Positions 12,101-25,117 of a stretch of DNA of 64,000 nt are shown piece after piece (positions within the stretch are counted from its first letter, which is position 1; the number at the start of each line of letters is the position of its first letter). The translations under genes and the position numbers were made by a program. Below the pieces are notes generated by a model. That model made no database searches. It saw only the letters and a list, made by a program, of their open reading frames with translations, and was not told where the DNA came from. Origin of the DNA: Seison nebaliae (lineage: Eukaryota > Rotifera > Pararotatoria > Seisonacea > Seisonidae); assembly GCA_023231475.1 (NCBI GenBank), contig JALJEE010002128.1, positions 1 through 64,000 on the forward strand, in the 5' to 3' direction.

Positions 12101-15100
12101 TGGCGGATTATTTGGACTATCATTAATTCGAAGAGAGTTAGCGAGTCTTTTATTAGGAACAAGGCGAATAAGTACAACTTCGTTTCGTCCACGCTCATAA
12201 TATGAAAAAGATATGGAGTTTCTTCAGTCGTCGCTCGTCGCACTGAGAGTCGTCGTAACTCATCAAAAAATATGGAACTGGAAATTATTTGTCTCATTCC
12301 TTATTTCTCTCCCTATCATACACACAATTGGCTACTTGATAATTGATATTAAATAGCCATTTTGACAACGTCTTCGTTACTATTAGTATGTGATGAAGCG
12401 ATATTTTCTTAAGTCACCACCTTCTCTCCAGATCATTCTCCAATTACTCCCACCGAATCGAAATAAATGACTGGGGAGAAGGAAATTCTAATAGAAATTG
12501 CTAAAGTGAAATGATCAATCATTTCTGTCCTCAACTTTTCAATGGAAGCGACTTGTTATTGATAGTCAACAATCGTACAATTATTGTTGTTGTTGTTATT
12601 AATTTTTCTTTTTCGAGTTGACAAGAACGATTTGACAAATCTAAAGAATCTGGTACGCTTTCTTTTATTTTTGAAGGATAAATATTTTATGGGTAAGAAG
12701 AAAAAAAGAAGAACCAATTCGTTTAATTCCTTATTATTTTCCATTGACAATTCATCATCTATTCTTATTCTGTTTCATCAAATTGAGTTGAATTGAATCG
12801 TGTTCTATTCTATTCACATATGTTCCTTCTCCATTAAATAATTATCATATTATCAATTCACATAATTTTCTCTAATCATAACACTTTCAGTTGACGTGCA
12901 ATGAAAAGCGATTATTGCATCAAATTGGCTAGTCGATTCTTCATAAATATTAATATGTAGCGAGAGAATCTGATAAATTCCCCAATGACTTCTATCTTCT
13001 TTCGTTGGATCGTATCTGTTTCATCTTCTTCGTCTTTCTAATATTCTTTCTGTTCTTACTTACTATCCTCCCTTCCCATCTTCTTCTCCTAACTATAATC
13101 GTGGTAATAATTATTTTTCTTGTCATTCACTAAATCTTACGAAAGTCTCACTCAGTCCAATCGGGACTACTACTACTACTACTACGACTACCAAATACTA
13201 GTCGGGTGAAGTAGTTGTTAGTTGTGTAAATTTGAGAAGGAGTTGCAGATACAATTGGACAAAACTAAAACAAATTCTGAACCTTCCCATTTCCTCCGAT
13301 TCTCTCCCATTGTTCTCATTCTACATAAGCAGTTTTCCCAAATATTGCTGGTCAACATATTGGCTCGCAATCAACAATTCCACGAAGAAGAAGTCATCAT
13401 CCCCACCTACAATTTCCGAGAGATTTTCTTCTTATTCACCATAAGGAAGTAGAGTCTATTGTCACTCGAAGTCCGTATATATGTAATCGTCCGTATGTGT
13501 ATGTTGGGATGGCAAGAACTTCTTTACTTTTCAACGAACTGTATCAATAAGAAAATAAAACTTCATCATCAGAAAATTTATGATCGACTATTCAACTGAA
13601 AATTTTATTTTTTTATTCATTTGGTTTTGACAACCACCATAATTTCTCGACCACTATCAACAAACATTTGAGGTGAAAAGATATAAAAATTTCCATTATT
13701 CGTCCAAAAAACTTCTGACGACGGAATAGACATACATATAATTTCAACATCGGCACAGCTATCTACTTCATAGAATACGGAATTTATCGTTTCTATGAAA
13801 TGGTTTTTTTTTATACATTATTATTTCATCATTATCATCATCAAAACTCAACGATTGTCAATCGATTTCTTCATCATTCTACTCGCTGTCAATCGAGAGG
13901 GAAAGTGTTTTATGATTTATTTCTAATTCCGTCACAAAATGTCCATAATCAAATCTTACATGTTCCGATGATGTAAAAGAGAGTCATAGTTGTTAGTGAC
14001 AGATAGTAAGAAAATGTGAGTGGAAGAAAATATTTGACTGTTGAATGCAGCGTGACGAATGCTATAAATCGTTCTTTTATTTACAACAGGAAATATTGAA
14101 CATGGAAGGATTCCATGATTCCGGTTAATTCTAATGAAAATTTCCTGATATTTTCGATATTTCTCTTTCGATATTCTCCCTCTCACCATACCTTTTCTAA
14201 TTTAATTAGCAACCAAAAACAATACACAACATCGCTTATGTAAGATAATAATTCGAGGAAACTATTCCATCAATCACAGAGAGAAATCACTTATTGATTC
14301 TTAGATCAATAGAGGAAACCGATTAATTTTCTAGTTAAATTTCGAATCATCAAATTCTCGTTCTTTCGGGATGTGATCGATAGATCGGTTTGTAATGAAG
14401 ATTAGAATGAAAGTAAGAGGAATAATAGATGAATATTTTATTTAAGTGTTTAAGATCAACATCAGTCACAGCAACAATAGTAGTAGAAGAAGAAGATGGA
14501 ACAAATTGTGGGGAATTAGTTAGAAAAACAATTTTTTTCGTGCTCGTTAAAAGAATGTTCGATGGACAATGGTCAAATTGGCCTGTCAATCAATTCTTTG
14601 ATCGATTAATTTTCTTTCTGATTATTTATTTATCATCACATGGGGCATCAATTGCCTATGGCTGGTAAGATTCTCATCGAAGAAAGTGTTTTTTCCTGCC
14701 AATTCTTGTTACATATTGACAAGCACTGGACAGTCACCATTCCTCCATTAAGTCGGCATTTCGTAATTATCCTCACGTCATTATACTTGTCGACCTGATA
14801 TTGATCGACAGTTCTATTCATCAAATTCGATTATTCTCCGCGTCATCTTTTCACTCATTTCACTCATCGTTATCTTTAATTGTAGACGATGAACTATTGT
14901 TGAACCGATTCTTCTTTCTTTTTTTTTTAAATTGTGAATGGATGAAAAGGATAAAATCGAAAGAAATTCTCGTCAATTGAACGTTCCGTTCCGTTCCGTG
15001 GAGTTTTCTTTTAATGGATTAAATAAGAACGACATCTGCCTCTCTCGGAGAGGCTCTCCTGACTTTAGTGTCAGTTAAGAGTATAAGTCCATCAAATAGG

Positions 15101-17738
15101 AAATGCTTAGACATGAACCGCAATTTTCCTTTCTCGTCCTCCACAAAATAAATAGCATTTTATTGTTATTCATATTCCAACCACATTGTCCACATACACA
15201 CCAATTCCCGAAAGAACAATCTCGTGTGTATATCCACTTACTATCCATATCTTCCTAACTGACTGTGAGAGTCGAAAGTATTTCGATGTGGCTGTGTCGT
15301 AGGGAAAGAAAGTGAAGAATTAGAGAAAGTTAAGAAGAAATAAATGGAAATTAGAATTTGTTCGTCGTAGATGATTTCATGTTGGTATGGAATCGATATC
15401 ACATTTTCTTTGACAATAAAAATAAATTAATTTCCATATAAAAAACGAGAATTAAGTCCAATAATAGAGAAAGAAAGAACATGTTATTTCATCGGATTAC
15501 AAAAAATGTATTACAACTTTTTATTAGCCGTTTAATAGCTTCCCATTCATTCGCTTACTCAGTCATTACTTCAGTCATTTCTTGCTCATTGATACTATTA
15601 TGTTGGGGGGATAGTACATTCCCGTCCCTCCTCTCCCCATATCATGGTTTCCTTAGGAAATATGCATGAACTCGATTCGTTTCAAGGAAAATTATGTTAC
15701 TTGATATGGATTGTACTTAAGATATATGTCTGATCAATGATCGAAAGAAATTTCAGGTTCTGTAAAGGAATTCTTGTACGGAATCGATTCTTCCGTGAAT
15801 ACACATCAAAAATTAAGAAAGGAACTAATTGAATAATTAGATGAGAGTCGGATAAAGCGGAACATCGCATTCGTAACATTCACTAATTTTTCGACCATCG
15901 TCAATTGCTAATTTCCTCCTTTATATCGACGTTGATTGAGGAAGACTCATCCACAATAATCGGAGTTCAACCGCTCGATTTGCGATTTGACTGGAAAAGA
16001 AGTACAATAGACGTTGTTGTCGTCTTTGGGAGAAGCAGGGGGGAATAAATGGGGAAAGATGAAACTGATGACAACGTGGAAGTTGATCGTTTTTCTGTTT
16101 CTCAAGATTTTTCTATTTGCTCTTCTCATCATCAACATAAAGTTATCCATTCTCCTACAAATTCCACATTCTGGGAAGTTGAAGATACGAATGAGATGAT
16201 CGACATGAACGACATTTCTTTCTATTTCCATTTAGCGGCGAACGTGTTGTATTAAGCGAAATTTAAAAAAAAAGAGTTTGGAAGAAATTTAACATCTTCA
16301 CTTTCTTTCTTCTTTTCTTCATCCGTCTTGAAAGAATGGCAAGTTTTATATAATTTTTTCTATCGTTTCTTTCTTCTGCTAATTCAGTTCAGTTATTTAG
16401 CTAGTTATATCGATTGGGGGATGGCAAGAAGTAAGTATAAGATATTTCTACCATATTCCTGAACACTCTTTCCAATAAACGTGAAATTTATCCATAATCG
16501 TCATGAACGTCAATCAACGTTTAATCACGATGTAAACGTTCTTTTCTTCTTTTATCTTGTTCGAATGATCCCCTCCAACTCCAAACATCGAACACATCAA
16601 AAAAGAAGAAAAAACAAGAAAAACTAATTCTCGATTTGATTTTCCTCTTTTTTTCTCATCGCTAAATATGCAAATCGTGTATTGAACCTAATTCACCCAT
16701 TTATTCTTTCCTACCATTAAAAACAGAGGAATATGTCGATTTATTAATCCTTCCAAACACAATTCAACTTCGTCTAATAGAAGACAGGTTAGACGAAAGT
16801 TAAACATGCAAATTCTTTTCATTGCTACCTAACAAGAAAGGTACTCTTCCATGGAAAGTGACAAAGTAATTAGAATAAGCGACTAAACTTTCTTGAAAAA
16901 AGAAGAAGAAGAAACATCGAAAACTTCTCCTCCTTATTGGGGGAACAGAAGAAGAAGGAATTGTTCACAGCTTCTCATGTCGGAGGTTGTTGAAGGAAAA
17001 ACATGAGTGCATATGATTCAAACCTTTTACTTCCACTATTTACTTTTGCTTCTGAAGTCACCTTCATTGTCCTTCTTCTCAACATAAGTTTAAATCGTGC
17101 AATTCTTCCACAACCACCCGATTCTAAGTCGTTTGAAGTCATTTACATGAAGTCATATTGGTCGATGTAATTCGCTTTGACTATATCATTTCGCTCTACT
17201 ACTACGACTACTAGTTCTTTCTTTTTCGTGAGGTGTGAAGATTCTTATCTTCAAAAGAAACAAGATAATTTCATGAAGTAGACAAACCACTATCTATCTA
17301 TCGACAACACAATCGAATCAATGGACATCAATCAAAAGGACAATGTTTTTCTTATCGACGTCATTGACGACGTGAGGGGATTAGCATCTTTCTTCACTTT
17401 TTCAATTTTTCTCCCTCCATTTCATTATTTTGCTACAACAAAACAAAGACAACCTGCCTGTTATGTGTTAGTAACCGAATACTAATCCTTCCGTATCAGA
17501 TTCGGTGCTTTAGCAGACATTGTCTCCTCTGAATCACATACCTTATTCGAATGGCAGCAGTAGACAGGAATTTTATTTGAAATAGATTTCTTTTCGTCTA
17601 TACGTGTATTTGAGGAGGAAATATTTAACGGATTTCCTCATTTTCCATTTCATTCTCATTTCTCACTCGATAAATTTTCCATTCGATTTCTGATTATTGA
17701 TTATCGATTATTAGATTAATTTCTCAAAAAAAAAGAAT
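9133..17738. other. Long stretch with no recognisable gene (8.6 kb)
   Basis: No open frame here shows protein-family similarity or coding-like composition; all are short and scattered. Simple repeats include ACT triplets near 13170-13190 and 17196-17211 and TTCCG repeats near 14983-15000. In a genome this compact such a gap is unusual. It may hold distal regulatory DNA for the cadherin gene at 17739 or non-coding transcripts. Nothing in the sequence proves either. Confidence 0.5.
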
Positions 17739-20700
17739 ATGTATTATAAACTTGTAAATTTACTTCTCCTCCTCATCATCATCATTCTACCCGTCATCTC
17801 AACAATCTCATCCTATCGAAAGGAAATCATCATTGATGAGGAATCGGTTCTTCCTCTACACATCGATCTAGCCGATGTCACGAAGGAAATATTTCCGTTG
17901 AACATCTCGAATTATGAACGTCAAACAAAAATTCATAATTTTATAAAGAATTTACAAATAACAAAAATTGATCGTAAAACTAAACGGAAACAATTTAAGA
18001 TAAATGAATTATTCCGACTTATTCCCTCTCATTTATTCTCACAAATCTCGTTGATCTTTTACGTGAAAAAGAATATGAGACAAGAACCATTCCAACGATT
18101 GGATCGAGAATTCCTTCATCAAAATGGTTTCTGCAATAAAATCTCAACAGAATCGTCAGTTATTGGGAGAACTCCCAAATCTCAATTATGTCGTTTATCG
18201 ATTTATTTGATGTCAAGCAATAACATTTTCATCAATCTCCAAATTTATGTGAAGGATATTAATGATAATTCACCAAACTTCTCTCTCTTCCACGAGAAGA
18301 TACAAATCCAATCGAAAGAAGTCAAAGTTCTCCGTCTCGCCATTAATGAGAATACTCCGATCGACGAAATGATTCTCTTACCAAGAGCGACTGATATTGA
18401 TACGTTTCCAATCGATATCAAATATGTTTTAATACAAAATCAATTTGAAACGATTCTTTCTTCATCATTTGGTGCTTCTTCTAAGCGTTGTCATAGTAAC
18501 ACGAATTACTTCCAACTAATCAATTCAACAACACCGAAATTGAGAGTGAATCGACTCATCGATCATGAGATAATTCATCGATGTCAATTGAAAGAATCAA
18601 ATAATCTCAAATCAATCCTCAAAATCAAGTTTACAGAAACTCCATTATTCTTATTATTACGAGCCATCGATCCACAAAACGAATTATTTTATGATGAAAT
18701 TCTTCTCAAAATTCTCATTAACGACGAGAATGACAACTTCCCAAAACTTGTCGATTCTAATAAGAATTATGAGATTAGAGTGAAAGAGAATATCAAACCA
18801 GGAACGGAATTATTACGATTACAAGTAGTAGACGATGATACTGATGATCAACTTATTTATCGAATTCGACACATTTCTACTATTCCCGAAACTGACAATT
18901 TCGATCAGTTTAATCGATATCAATCTGTCGATTCCATTCTACAAGTGGACGTGACAAATCCGAATGAACGACAACCAGATTCTGCTCCTTTTGAATTATC
19001 AAAAAATCATGGAATCCTTCGTTTGGCACCAGAAACTGATACTCAACTTGATCGGGAGTATATTCGACAATATAATTTAACTGTTGAAATTTCTGATTTA
19101 AGTTCACATCAAATCGAAACGATTATCCGAATTAATGTTATCGGAATTAATGATAATCAACCGAAATTAAATTATTTGTCACCATCGACGAATGGTTTAG
19201 GAATGAATAAGGAAAAGATTCCTTCATTCAAATTAGATGAATTCGAGAAGAAAATAGAGAAATTCTTATGGAAGAAACGATATGGAGAGAGTGTGGGGAA
19301 TGTGTCGAAAAGAGATAATGGAACATCGAATAATGATCAACTTCTCACATTATTCTCAGCGACTGACGCTGATGTTGGAGAACATCATACGAAATCATTA
19401 AAAATTGAAGTAAGTTCTCCATTTTTTTATGTTCTAGAATCGAACACAAACATCGGACAAGAGAGTGAAATGCCTTTCACTCAATTTTATGGATTGTATG
19501 TAAAGAATGATTTGGATCGAGAACAGTTGGCACTTAAATCAGATCAGTCGATTAAATTACGAATAAATGGAAAAGACGAAGATTTCGTATCTGATCCACT
19601 TTACTTCATCGTTTCAGTGAATGATGTGAATGATAATTATCCAAATATTTTCCGATGGAAAAAAATGAAACAATTAAATGATGTGACAAATGATATTAGA
19701 ATAATCCGATTACCAATTATCGATTTGAAGAAAGAAGGATTCGATCGACGTCAACATGAAATTGATGATCTAATAATTTTCGATGAAGATATAAATGAGA
19801 ATAGCGATCTATATGTCCGAATGGAGAAGTCGTCATGTGAAGATGAAAGTATCAGATTTCTAGTAACAAGTATCAATGTGGAAGAGCAACATTATATTAG
19901 GAAGAATTTGGGATTGTCAGTCGATCAACAATTCCGTCGAATTATTCTTCGATTACGACGACGTCCATTGAAAAGGAATTTCGATCCTTTAAAAAATTGG
20001 TGTTCGACAACTTTGACGGTTTGTGATAAGAATCGATCGAAACATCTTTGTTCTCATCTCATCTATCTATTTACGGATTCGAGTGAAACAGATGAATTCT
20101 TAACGAATTTCTTTCGTCATATTATCTCCAATCAAAATCAGACATTTGACGATCAAGTCAATTATTTCCATTTGATGGAATTGAGACGTCATTTGGATAA
20201 TTCAACGATGAATATTCCAGCAATTTTCAGAATGAATGATGAGAATTTAATGAAAATCCATCAGACATCTGCTATTGGCAGATTGAAAGGATCAGTTGCT
20301 AAGATATCTGTCTTTTTATTAGCGACTCTCATTCCAATTATTTTCATTGTAACAACTGCTGTTGTTATTGTTGTTTCGTTAGTGATCGTGCGAAAGAAAC
20401 ATAAGACGATAGACAAGAAAGAAGGGAAATTTGATAAGAATCAAATGAATGGAAAGAAGAAATCGAAGAAAAGAAAATCGGAATATCGATTTCAAAAGAG
20501 TTTTCTCATTCTCTCCAATCTCAATCGACAAATTGAGAAGAAGAAGAATGATGAAATATTTTCTATGCATAATGATTCCAAATGTCCATCACCGAAGAAT
20601 TCGAATGAATTTGGATCAACATCTTCATCCAACATCTCCTCTCATATCTCGCCCAGTGTTGAGAAGAAATCAGAAAATGATTTTCCTAATTTCTCTCCTC

Positions 20701-21524
20701 GAGTCTTCACTTTCAAACGACCTCAACATCAACAACAAGTTTTAGAACAACCAAAACGTTCATCCGATTGTACAACTATTCAACATTATCTAACTAAAAA
20801 TCGAACGTCTATTCTAGAAGTGAATGATACAGACACAACATATGAATCTCGTCAAGCACAACAAACACAAGCATTCAATTATCATGAGAAGAAATTATCG
20901 AATTCCGATTCATCAACACAAAATACAGATATGGATAAATCTCAAATTTATTCCATCGAAAATTCCAATCAATATCTCCCCAATAAATTCAATTCACAAC
21001 AATACTCCGAATCGGAACAACAACGATATAGTGGCCATTCATACAATGTTCCCCAATTGACATTAATGGGTCGACGACGATTAAATGGCGATTTCACCAT
21101 ACAAGGACGTCCACAATTCTTCAACGATCAAACGAATGACGATCGACTAAGCGAAGAATCATGTTATGGTAGTGGTGATGGTGTGATGAATGGTGAGATG
21201 TCATACTCCATCGATAATCATTATAATAATGACGCTATTCGTCATCATCAACAACAACAACATCAAGAGAATTTGACTGTTGAATCAGCTGAGAAATATC
21301 TATCAGAAATTTCACAAGTCTCTCGTTCTAACATCACCAACATCGTCAATGAACGTCAAAGGAACATCTTCACTGAAAACAACAACAACAACAACAACAA
21401 CAATAACACCACCAATACTAACAACAATTCGAGTAATCAGATTCAACGATTCGAAGATACGATAGGTGATGAACGTGATTCGAGAGGACTTTTCATTCTC
21501 CCTAAACATTCGTCATATGTTTGA
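17739..21524 (+). CDS. Protocadherin-like single-pass adhesion protein, single exon
   Basis: A 1261-residue type I membrane protein, expected to mediate calcium-dependent cell adhesion. It begins with a signal peptide (residues 1-22, hydrophobic LLLLLIIIILPV). Calcium-linker motifs of cadherin repeats are seen at about 173-179 (DINDNSP), 328-335 (NDENDNFP), 471-475 (NDNQP) and 628-635 (NDVNDNYP), with matching DxD and LDRE motifs (for example LDREY at 437), so four to five EC domains. EC domains are loop-expanded and the membrane-proximal part (650-850) is divergent. The transmembrane helix is at about 856-884, followed by a basic stop (RKKHK). The 375-residue cytoplasmic tail is Ser/Asn/Gln-rich with a poly-Asn run and no catenin-binding motif I recognise, unlike classical cadherins. 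The whole ectodomain, helix and tail lie in one uninterrupted exon, a protocadherin trait. Orthology to a named cadherin cannot be fixed. Confidence 0.88.
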   Translation: MYYKLVNLLLLLIIIILPVISTISSYRKEIIIDEESVLPLHIDLADVTKEIFPLNISNYERQTKIHNFIKNLQITKIDRKTKRKQFKINELFRLIPSHLFSQISLIFYVKKNMRQEPFQRLDREFLHQNGFCNKISTESSVIGRTPKSQLCRLSIYLMSSNNIFINLQIYVKDINDNSPNFSLFHEKIQIQSKEVKVLRLAINENTPIDEMILLPRATDIDTFPIDIKYVLIQNQFETILSSSFGASSKRCHSNTNYFQLINSTTPKLRVNRLIDHEIIHRCQLKESNNLKSILKIKFTETPLFLLLRAIDPQNELFYDEILLKILINDENDNFPKLVDSNKNYEIRVKENIKPGTELLRLQVVDDDTDDQLIYRIRHISTIPETDNFDQFNRYQSVDSILQVDVTNPNERQPDSAPFELSKNHGILRLAPETDTQLDREYIRQYNLTVEISDLSSHQIETIIRINVIGINDNQPKLNYLSPSTNGLGMNKEKIPSFKLDEFEKKIEKFLWKKRYGESVGNVSKRDNGTSNNDQLLTLFSATDADVGEHHTKSLKIEVSSPFFYVLESNTNIGQESEMPFTQFYGLYVKNDLDREQLALKSDQSIKLRINGKDEDFVSDPLYFIVSVNDVNDNYPNIFRWKKMKQLNDVTNDIRIIRLPIIDLKKEGFDRRQHEIDDLIIFDEDINENSDLYVRMEKSSCEDESIRFLVTSINVEEQHYIRKNLGLSVDQQFRRIILRLRRRPLKRNFDPLKNWCSTTLTVCDKNRSKHLCSHLIYLFTDSSETDEFLTNFFRHIISNQNQTFDDQVNYFHLMELRRHLDNSTMNIPAIFRMNDENLMKIHQTSAIGRLKGSVAKISVFLLATLIPIIFIVTTAVVIVVSLVIVRKKHKTIDKKEGKFDKNQMNGKKKSKKRKSEYRFQKSFLILSNLNRQIEKKKNDEIFSMHNDSKCPSPKNSNEFGSTSSSNISSHISPSVEKKSENDFPNFSPRVFTFKRPQHQQQVLEQPKRSSDCTTIQHYLTKNRTSILEVNDTDTTYESRQAQQTQAFNYHEKKLSNSDSSTQNTDMDKSQIYSIENSNQYLPNKFNSQQYSESEQQRYSGHSYNVPQLTLMGRRRLNGDFTIQGRPQFFNDQTNDDRLSEESCYGSGDGVMNGEMSYSIDNHYNNDAIRHHQQQQHQENLTVESAEKYLSEISQVSRSNITNIVNERQRNIFTENNNNNNNNNNTTNTNNNSSNQIQRFEDTIGDERDSRGLFILPKHSSYV

Positions 21525-22003
21525 ACTTTTTCAAATTTCTGAATTTAGTTTTTTCTTTCGTTCGTGAAAATTTTATTTTGTACAAAAAACCTTCTCCTAC
21601 TTCTTCACACCATCATTACTTTATTATTATACCGACATCTAAAGTGTAAACTAATCGACTATTTGAAATTAATGAACATTTCCTTTTATTCTCATTCGAT
21701 CTCTGACGAAATTTCAAAAGAAATTTCAAAAGAATTTTTACTAAATTTTTTACAACTCACCATATCATATAATATATATTATGGCATATATTAAATTTTA
21801 TAAAATTTAAGAATTGTGATAATAGAAAGATATTGTAAGGAAAGATGTAAGTTTAAAGGAATGAATCAAGATTTTATTGATATTGCAAAAAAAAGTGCAA
21901 TTCTTGAAGAATCGGTGAAAAAAGAAGAGTATTTCTATTGCTATTCCTGTTCTTTTCGTTATGTTGGTGAAATAAATAAATAAGTTTCATGAATGTTTCC
22001 ATG
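21525..22003. other. Convergent 3' intergenic region
   Basis: Lies between the cadherin stop (plus) and the SNX stop (minus). It holds AT-rich 3' UTR sequence. On the minus strand an AATAAA-type signal lies just downstream of the SNX gene near 21880, so the SNX 3' UTR is short. Confidence 0.45.
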
Positions 22004-24507
22004 TTAGACAGATATTTCTGCGTTATATTCTTCCCATAATTTATGTAGCTAAAATGAAAATATCGAAGGAAATAGAAATAAATAATGAAAAATTGTCCAA
22101 CTTCTTTTTGAGTTGTCAATAGTTCGCGAGTATATTGCAAAGTGGCGTCTTCGAAATCGATGACATTGAATTGTTTAAATCGTTTCATGTCAACTTTCAA
22201 ATTCTTCGAGATATCTTCAAACGTCTTCTCACTAGTGTTTACTCGTCGTTCCAAGTCTTCAATATCAGCATTTAGAAGAATGACTTTTTGTCTCTTATTC
22301 GGTTGTGTCTCCAATCGTTTTAGAAGTTCATGTTTCTTTCCCAGAGTTGTACTGTTCGATGTCCATGTTTGCCATGCTCTACTTCGTGCATCGAAAGACA
22401 CTTTAATTCCTTCTAAACATGAAATCTTATCTTTTAGCACTTCCGCCAATCCATACAAATCGATTTGTGATTGACGATAGAAAACTTTCTCGTGTGCTTG
22501 GAACACATCAGCTAACGACGAGAAAGCTCTTGTCAATTTGTCGTCATCTTCGTGTGATGCCACCGATTGTAATGCAGTACTTAATGCATTTGCCGTAGTG
22601 GAAACATCTGAGGAAATTAAAAAAGATATAAACAATAAATTCCGGTTCATCAAAAAACTAATTTCAAATAATATTCATAAAATTTTCAATAAAAAATCTT
22701 AAAAGATTTTTTGGGTAAAAAATTCCGTAAAATTTTTTTGATGAAAAATCTCAAAAAATTTTTTGGATAAAAAATTCCGTAAAAATTTTTTTGGTGAAAA
22801 ATCTCAAAAGATTTTTTGGGTAAAAAATATGAAAAAATTTGTTTGGTGAAAATTTAAAAAAAATTTTTTTTATTGAAAATTTGGAGAAATTTTTTCTGCG
22901 ATGAACAAATGATGGGAACCTTTTCTCATTTGACTGAGATTGGATAGATGTTCGTACAAGTTCTTTGATATTTGCAACATGGAATTCACTTCATTGTTTT
23001 CTTTTTCGAACCACTGTAAATGGGAAGGAAGAAGAGACAATTAGAGGAAAGAAGATAATTATGGAATAAATGAACTAAAGATTGGAAAATAAAGAACTAT
23101 ACCCAAAAAATTAAAAAGGAAATGATCTAAAATTTCTACATGTCATCGGCTAGTTCGACTAAGATACCTTAAACTCAACAAATATGTTACGGTAATCGCT
23201 AGACGGTTTGCGTTTATTTGTCACTTTTAAAAGAATGTACATTCTCGACTTTATTTCCAAAAACAGTTTTTTTTTTCGGAGAGATGTCAGGATATGTGTT
23301 GAAGAGATGGAAAGTAAACCTGATCTTCTTCTTCCATCGAAGTTTGAATGTTACTGACAACGTCGACAGCTTTCGTCATCATTCGAAGTAATCCAGCTCC
23401 CGATATTGAAGAAGTTTGAGAAGATTTTGGTAAATCAGATTGACAACTAAGAAATTCGACGAAAACGGTATCTCTTCTGATAGCGGGATGTCTAGCCAAT
23501 CGTTGCAACCATCGTAATAGAGCTAGTCGTCGTTTCTCGATGAAATCAGCTTCCTCTTTATTAATTTTCATTTTTGCTGATTTGACAACGGATTTCTGAG
23601 GAGGAATTGGCATTATTACCGTTCCTTTCGATTCATATTTTTGTAGTAAATGTTCATAGAGACCAAGAAAGTCACTATATCGTCTCCAAACGGTTAGAGC
23701 ATCTTGAAATCGATAACAATCGATATTCGTCTAAAGAAGAAATAATTCCTTCTATTAATTATTCAAAAATTGAACTTGTGTGATGATTTGATAAACAACA
23801 TAAGTCTGTAATGTCTCATCTTTCTTTGACGTTAGATCCATCGAGATATCGATGGTTTCCGTTGGTGATGGTAAAAGTGATGTATCTATCGGAATGACAA
23901 CTGGATGATCACCTGTTTCATTATCTTTCTTATTCTCCGTTTCTTCTTCATTTTCCTTTCCTCCAAAAAGATCATCGTCATCTTCTTCTTCCACATCATT
24001 CGCTTCATCATCTTCATCTTCAACTTTTACAGTTTCCTCTATTTTCGGTGATTGACTTGATATCTCTTTAGGTTTTAATGGAGTTGAAACTGGTTTGTCT
24101 TGATGTTTCTCACAAATTTTTTCTTGGTCGACTTCAGCTGGTTTTTTTGATGGTTCTGTCGAATCGAACCAATCGCCATTATTAGTGTTGGTGTTTTTTT
24201 CAATTTTCGGTTTTTCTTCTTCCTCATCGGCCAAGAGATCAATATCGACCATATTCTCTTTAGGGACATCGTCATTCGTTGGATTATCAATGAGATCTAA
24301 ATTTTCATTGAACATATCAGTCGATTTATTCTTTTCATCATTCTCATTTGTGAGTAACATATCGAATAAATCTGTTGGCGGTTCCAACGATTTCTTCGGT
24401 TTCGAAACGGCTGTCGGTGCCAATGTATTGGGAGTTGATGACGATGCTTCCTCGTCATTAACTGGTGATGAGAAGATATCATAAACACTATCAATGTTCT
24501 GACTCAT
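22004..24507 (-). CDS. SNX1/SNX2: Sorting nexin 1/2 (retromer-associated PX-BAR protein)
   Basis: Endosomal sorting protein: the PX domain binds phosphoinositides and the BAR domain dimerises and tubulates membrane with retromer. Exons on the minus strand: 24507-23776, 23730-23320, 23013-22920, 22607-22102, 22048-22004, all in phase, giving about 595 residues against about 520 in vertebrates. Residues 1-220 are an acidic disordered N-terminus with SNX1-like DLFG motifs. The PX domain starts at IDISMDLTSKKDETLQTYVVY and includes RRYSDF and EKRRLALLRWLQR. The linker SGAGLLRMMTKAVDVV precedes a helical BAR region that ends LHKLWEEYNAEISV. The extra length is in the N-terminus. It is head-to-head with RBM22, 610 nt apart. 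Vertebrate SNX1 and SNX2 derive from one invertebrate gene, so no single symbol is chosen. Confidence 0.93.
22690..22870. repeat. AT-rich minisatellite in an SNX intron, unit about 52 nt
   Basis: Three good copies and a fourth degraded one of a unit built from AAAAATCTCAAAAGATTTTT, GGGTAAAAAATTCCGTAAAA and a TTTTTTTGATG tail lie in tandem. They fall inside the third intron of the SNX gene (22608-22919) and account for most of its length; other coding introns here are near 50 nt. Confidence 0.7.
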
Positions 24508-25117
24508 ATTTCTGAATAATTAACTTTCCTCACAATTCGTCTTCTTCTTTTGAAAAATTTTCAGTTAAACAATATACAATACCACTCGAATCATGTGACC
24601 TAAAAAGAATTAATTATACTATTTCGCCGACTAATTTATTAGGAAATTCTTTTTCTCTTCCTCTTCATCTAATTCTCCATTTCTCCAATTTTTTTCATTC
24701 GAATATTCGGCATTTCTCTCCAGGAATAATTCGATAATTCATTCAACTTTTTTCCGTCATCCTTCGATCTCTCATCATCTCGTGATGAGTTTGTTAATCT
24801 TCTTTCGACATTTTCATATGGAACTTTTTTTTTCGATTTTCTTAAAATTGTTGAGAAATATATGAAAAAAAATTTTCGCTTATTTTCCAAATATAAATTT
24901 TTCTTCTATTGATTGAGGATAAGAATAATGGATTATCGATTAATTAAGGATTGATTCGGTTTTATGTTCACCGGCTTAACATGGTGATAATTTGATTGAA
25001 GAAAGAGTGGAATGTATATTTATGAAATTGTTTGTTGATGGATTCGTTTAAAAAGAAAGCTCAAATTGAAATTTGGTTAAATAATTTTTCTATTTGAAAC
25101 ATATTCGTTTTTCAGTG
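24508..25117. promoter_or_regulatory. Shared divergent promoter region, SNX and RBM22
   Basis: The SNX gene (minus) and RBM22 (plus) start 610 nt apart in opposite directions, so this interval must carry both promoters. A TTTTCAG splice-acceptor-like tract lies at 25109-25115, 2 nt before the RBM22 ATG, which suggests a 5' UTR intron. No defined promoter motif is claimed. Confidence 0.45.
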
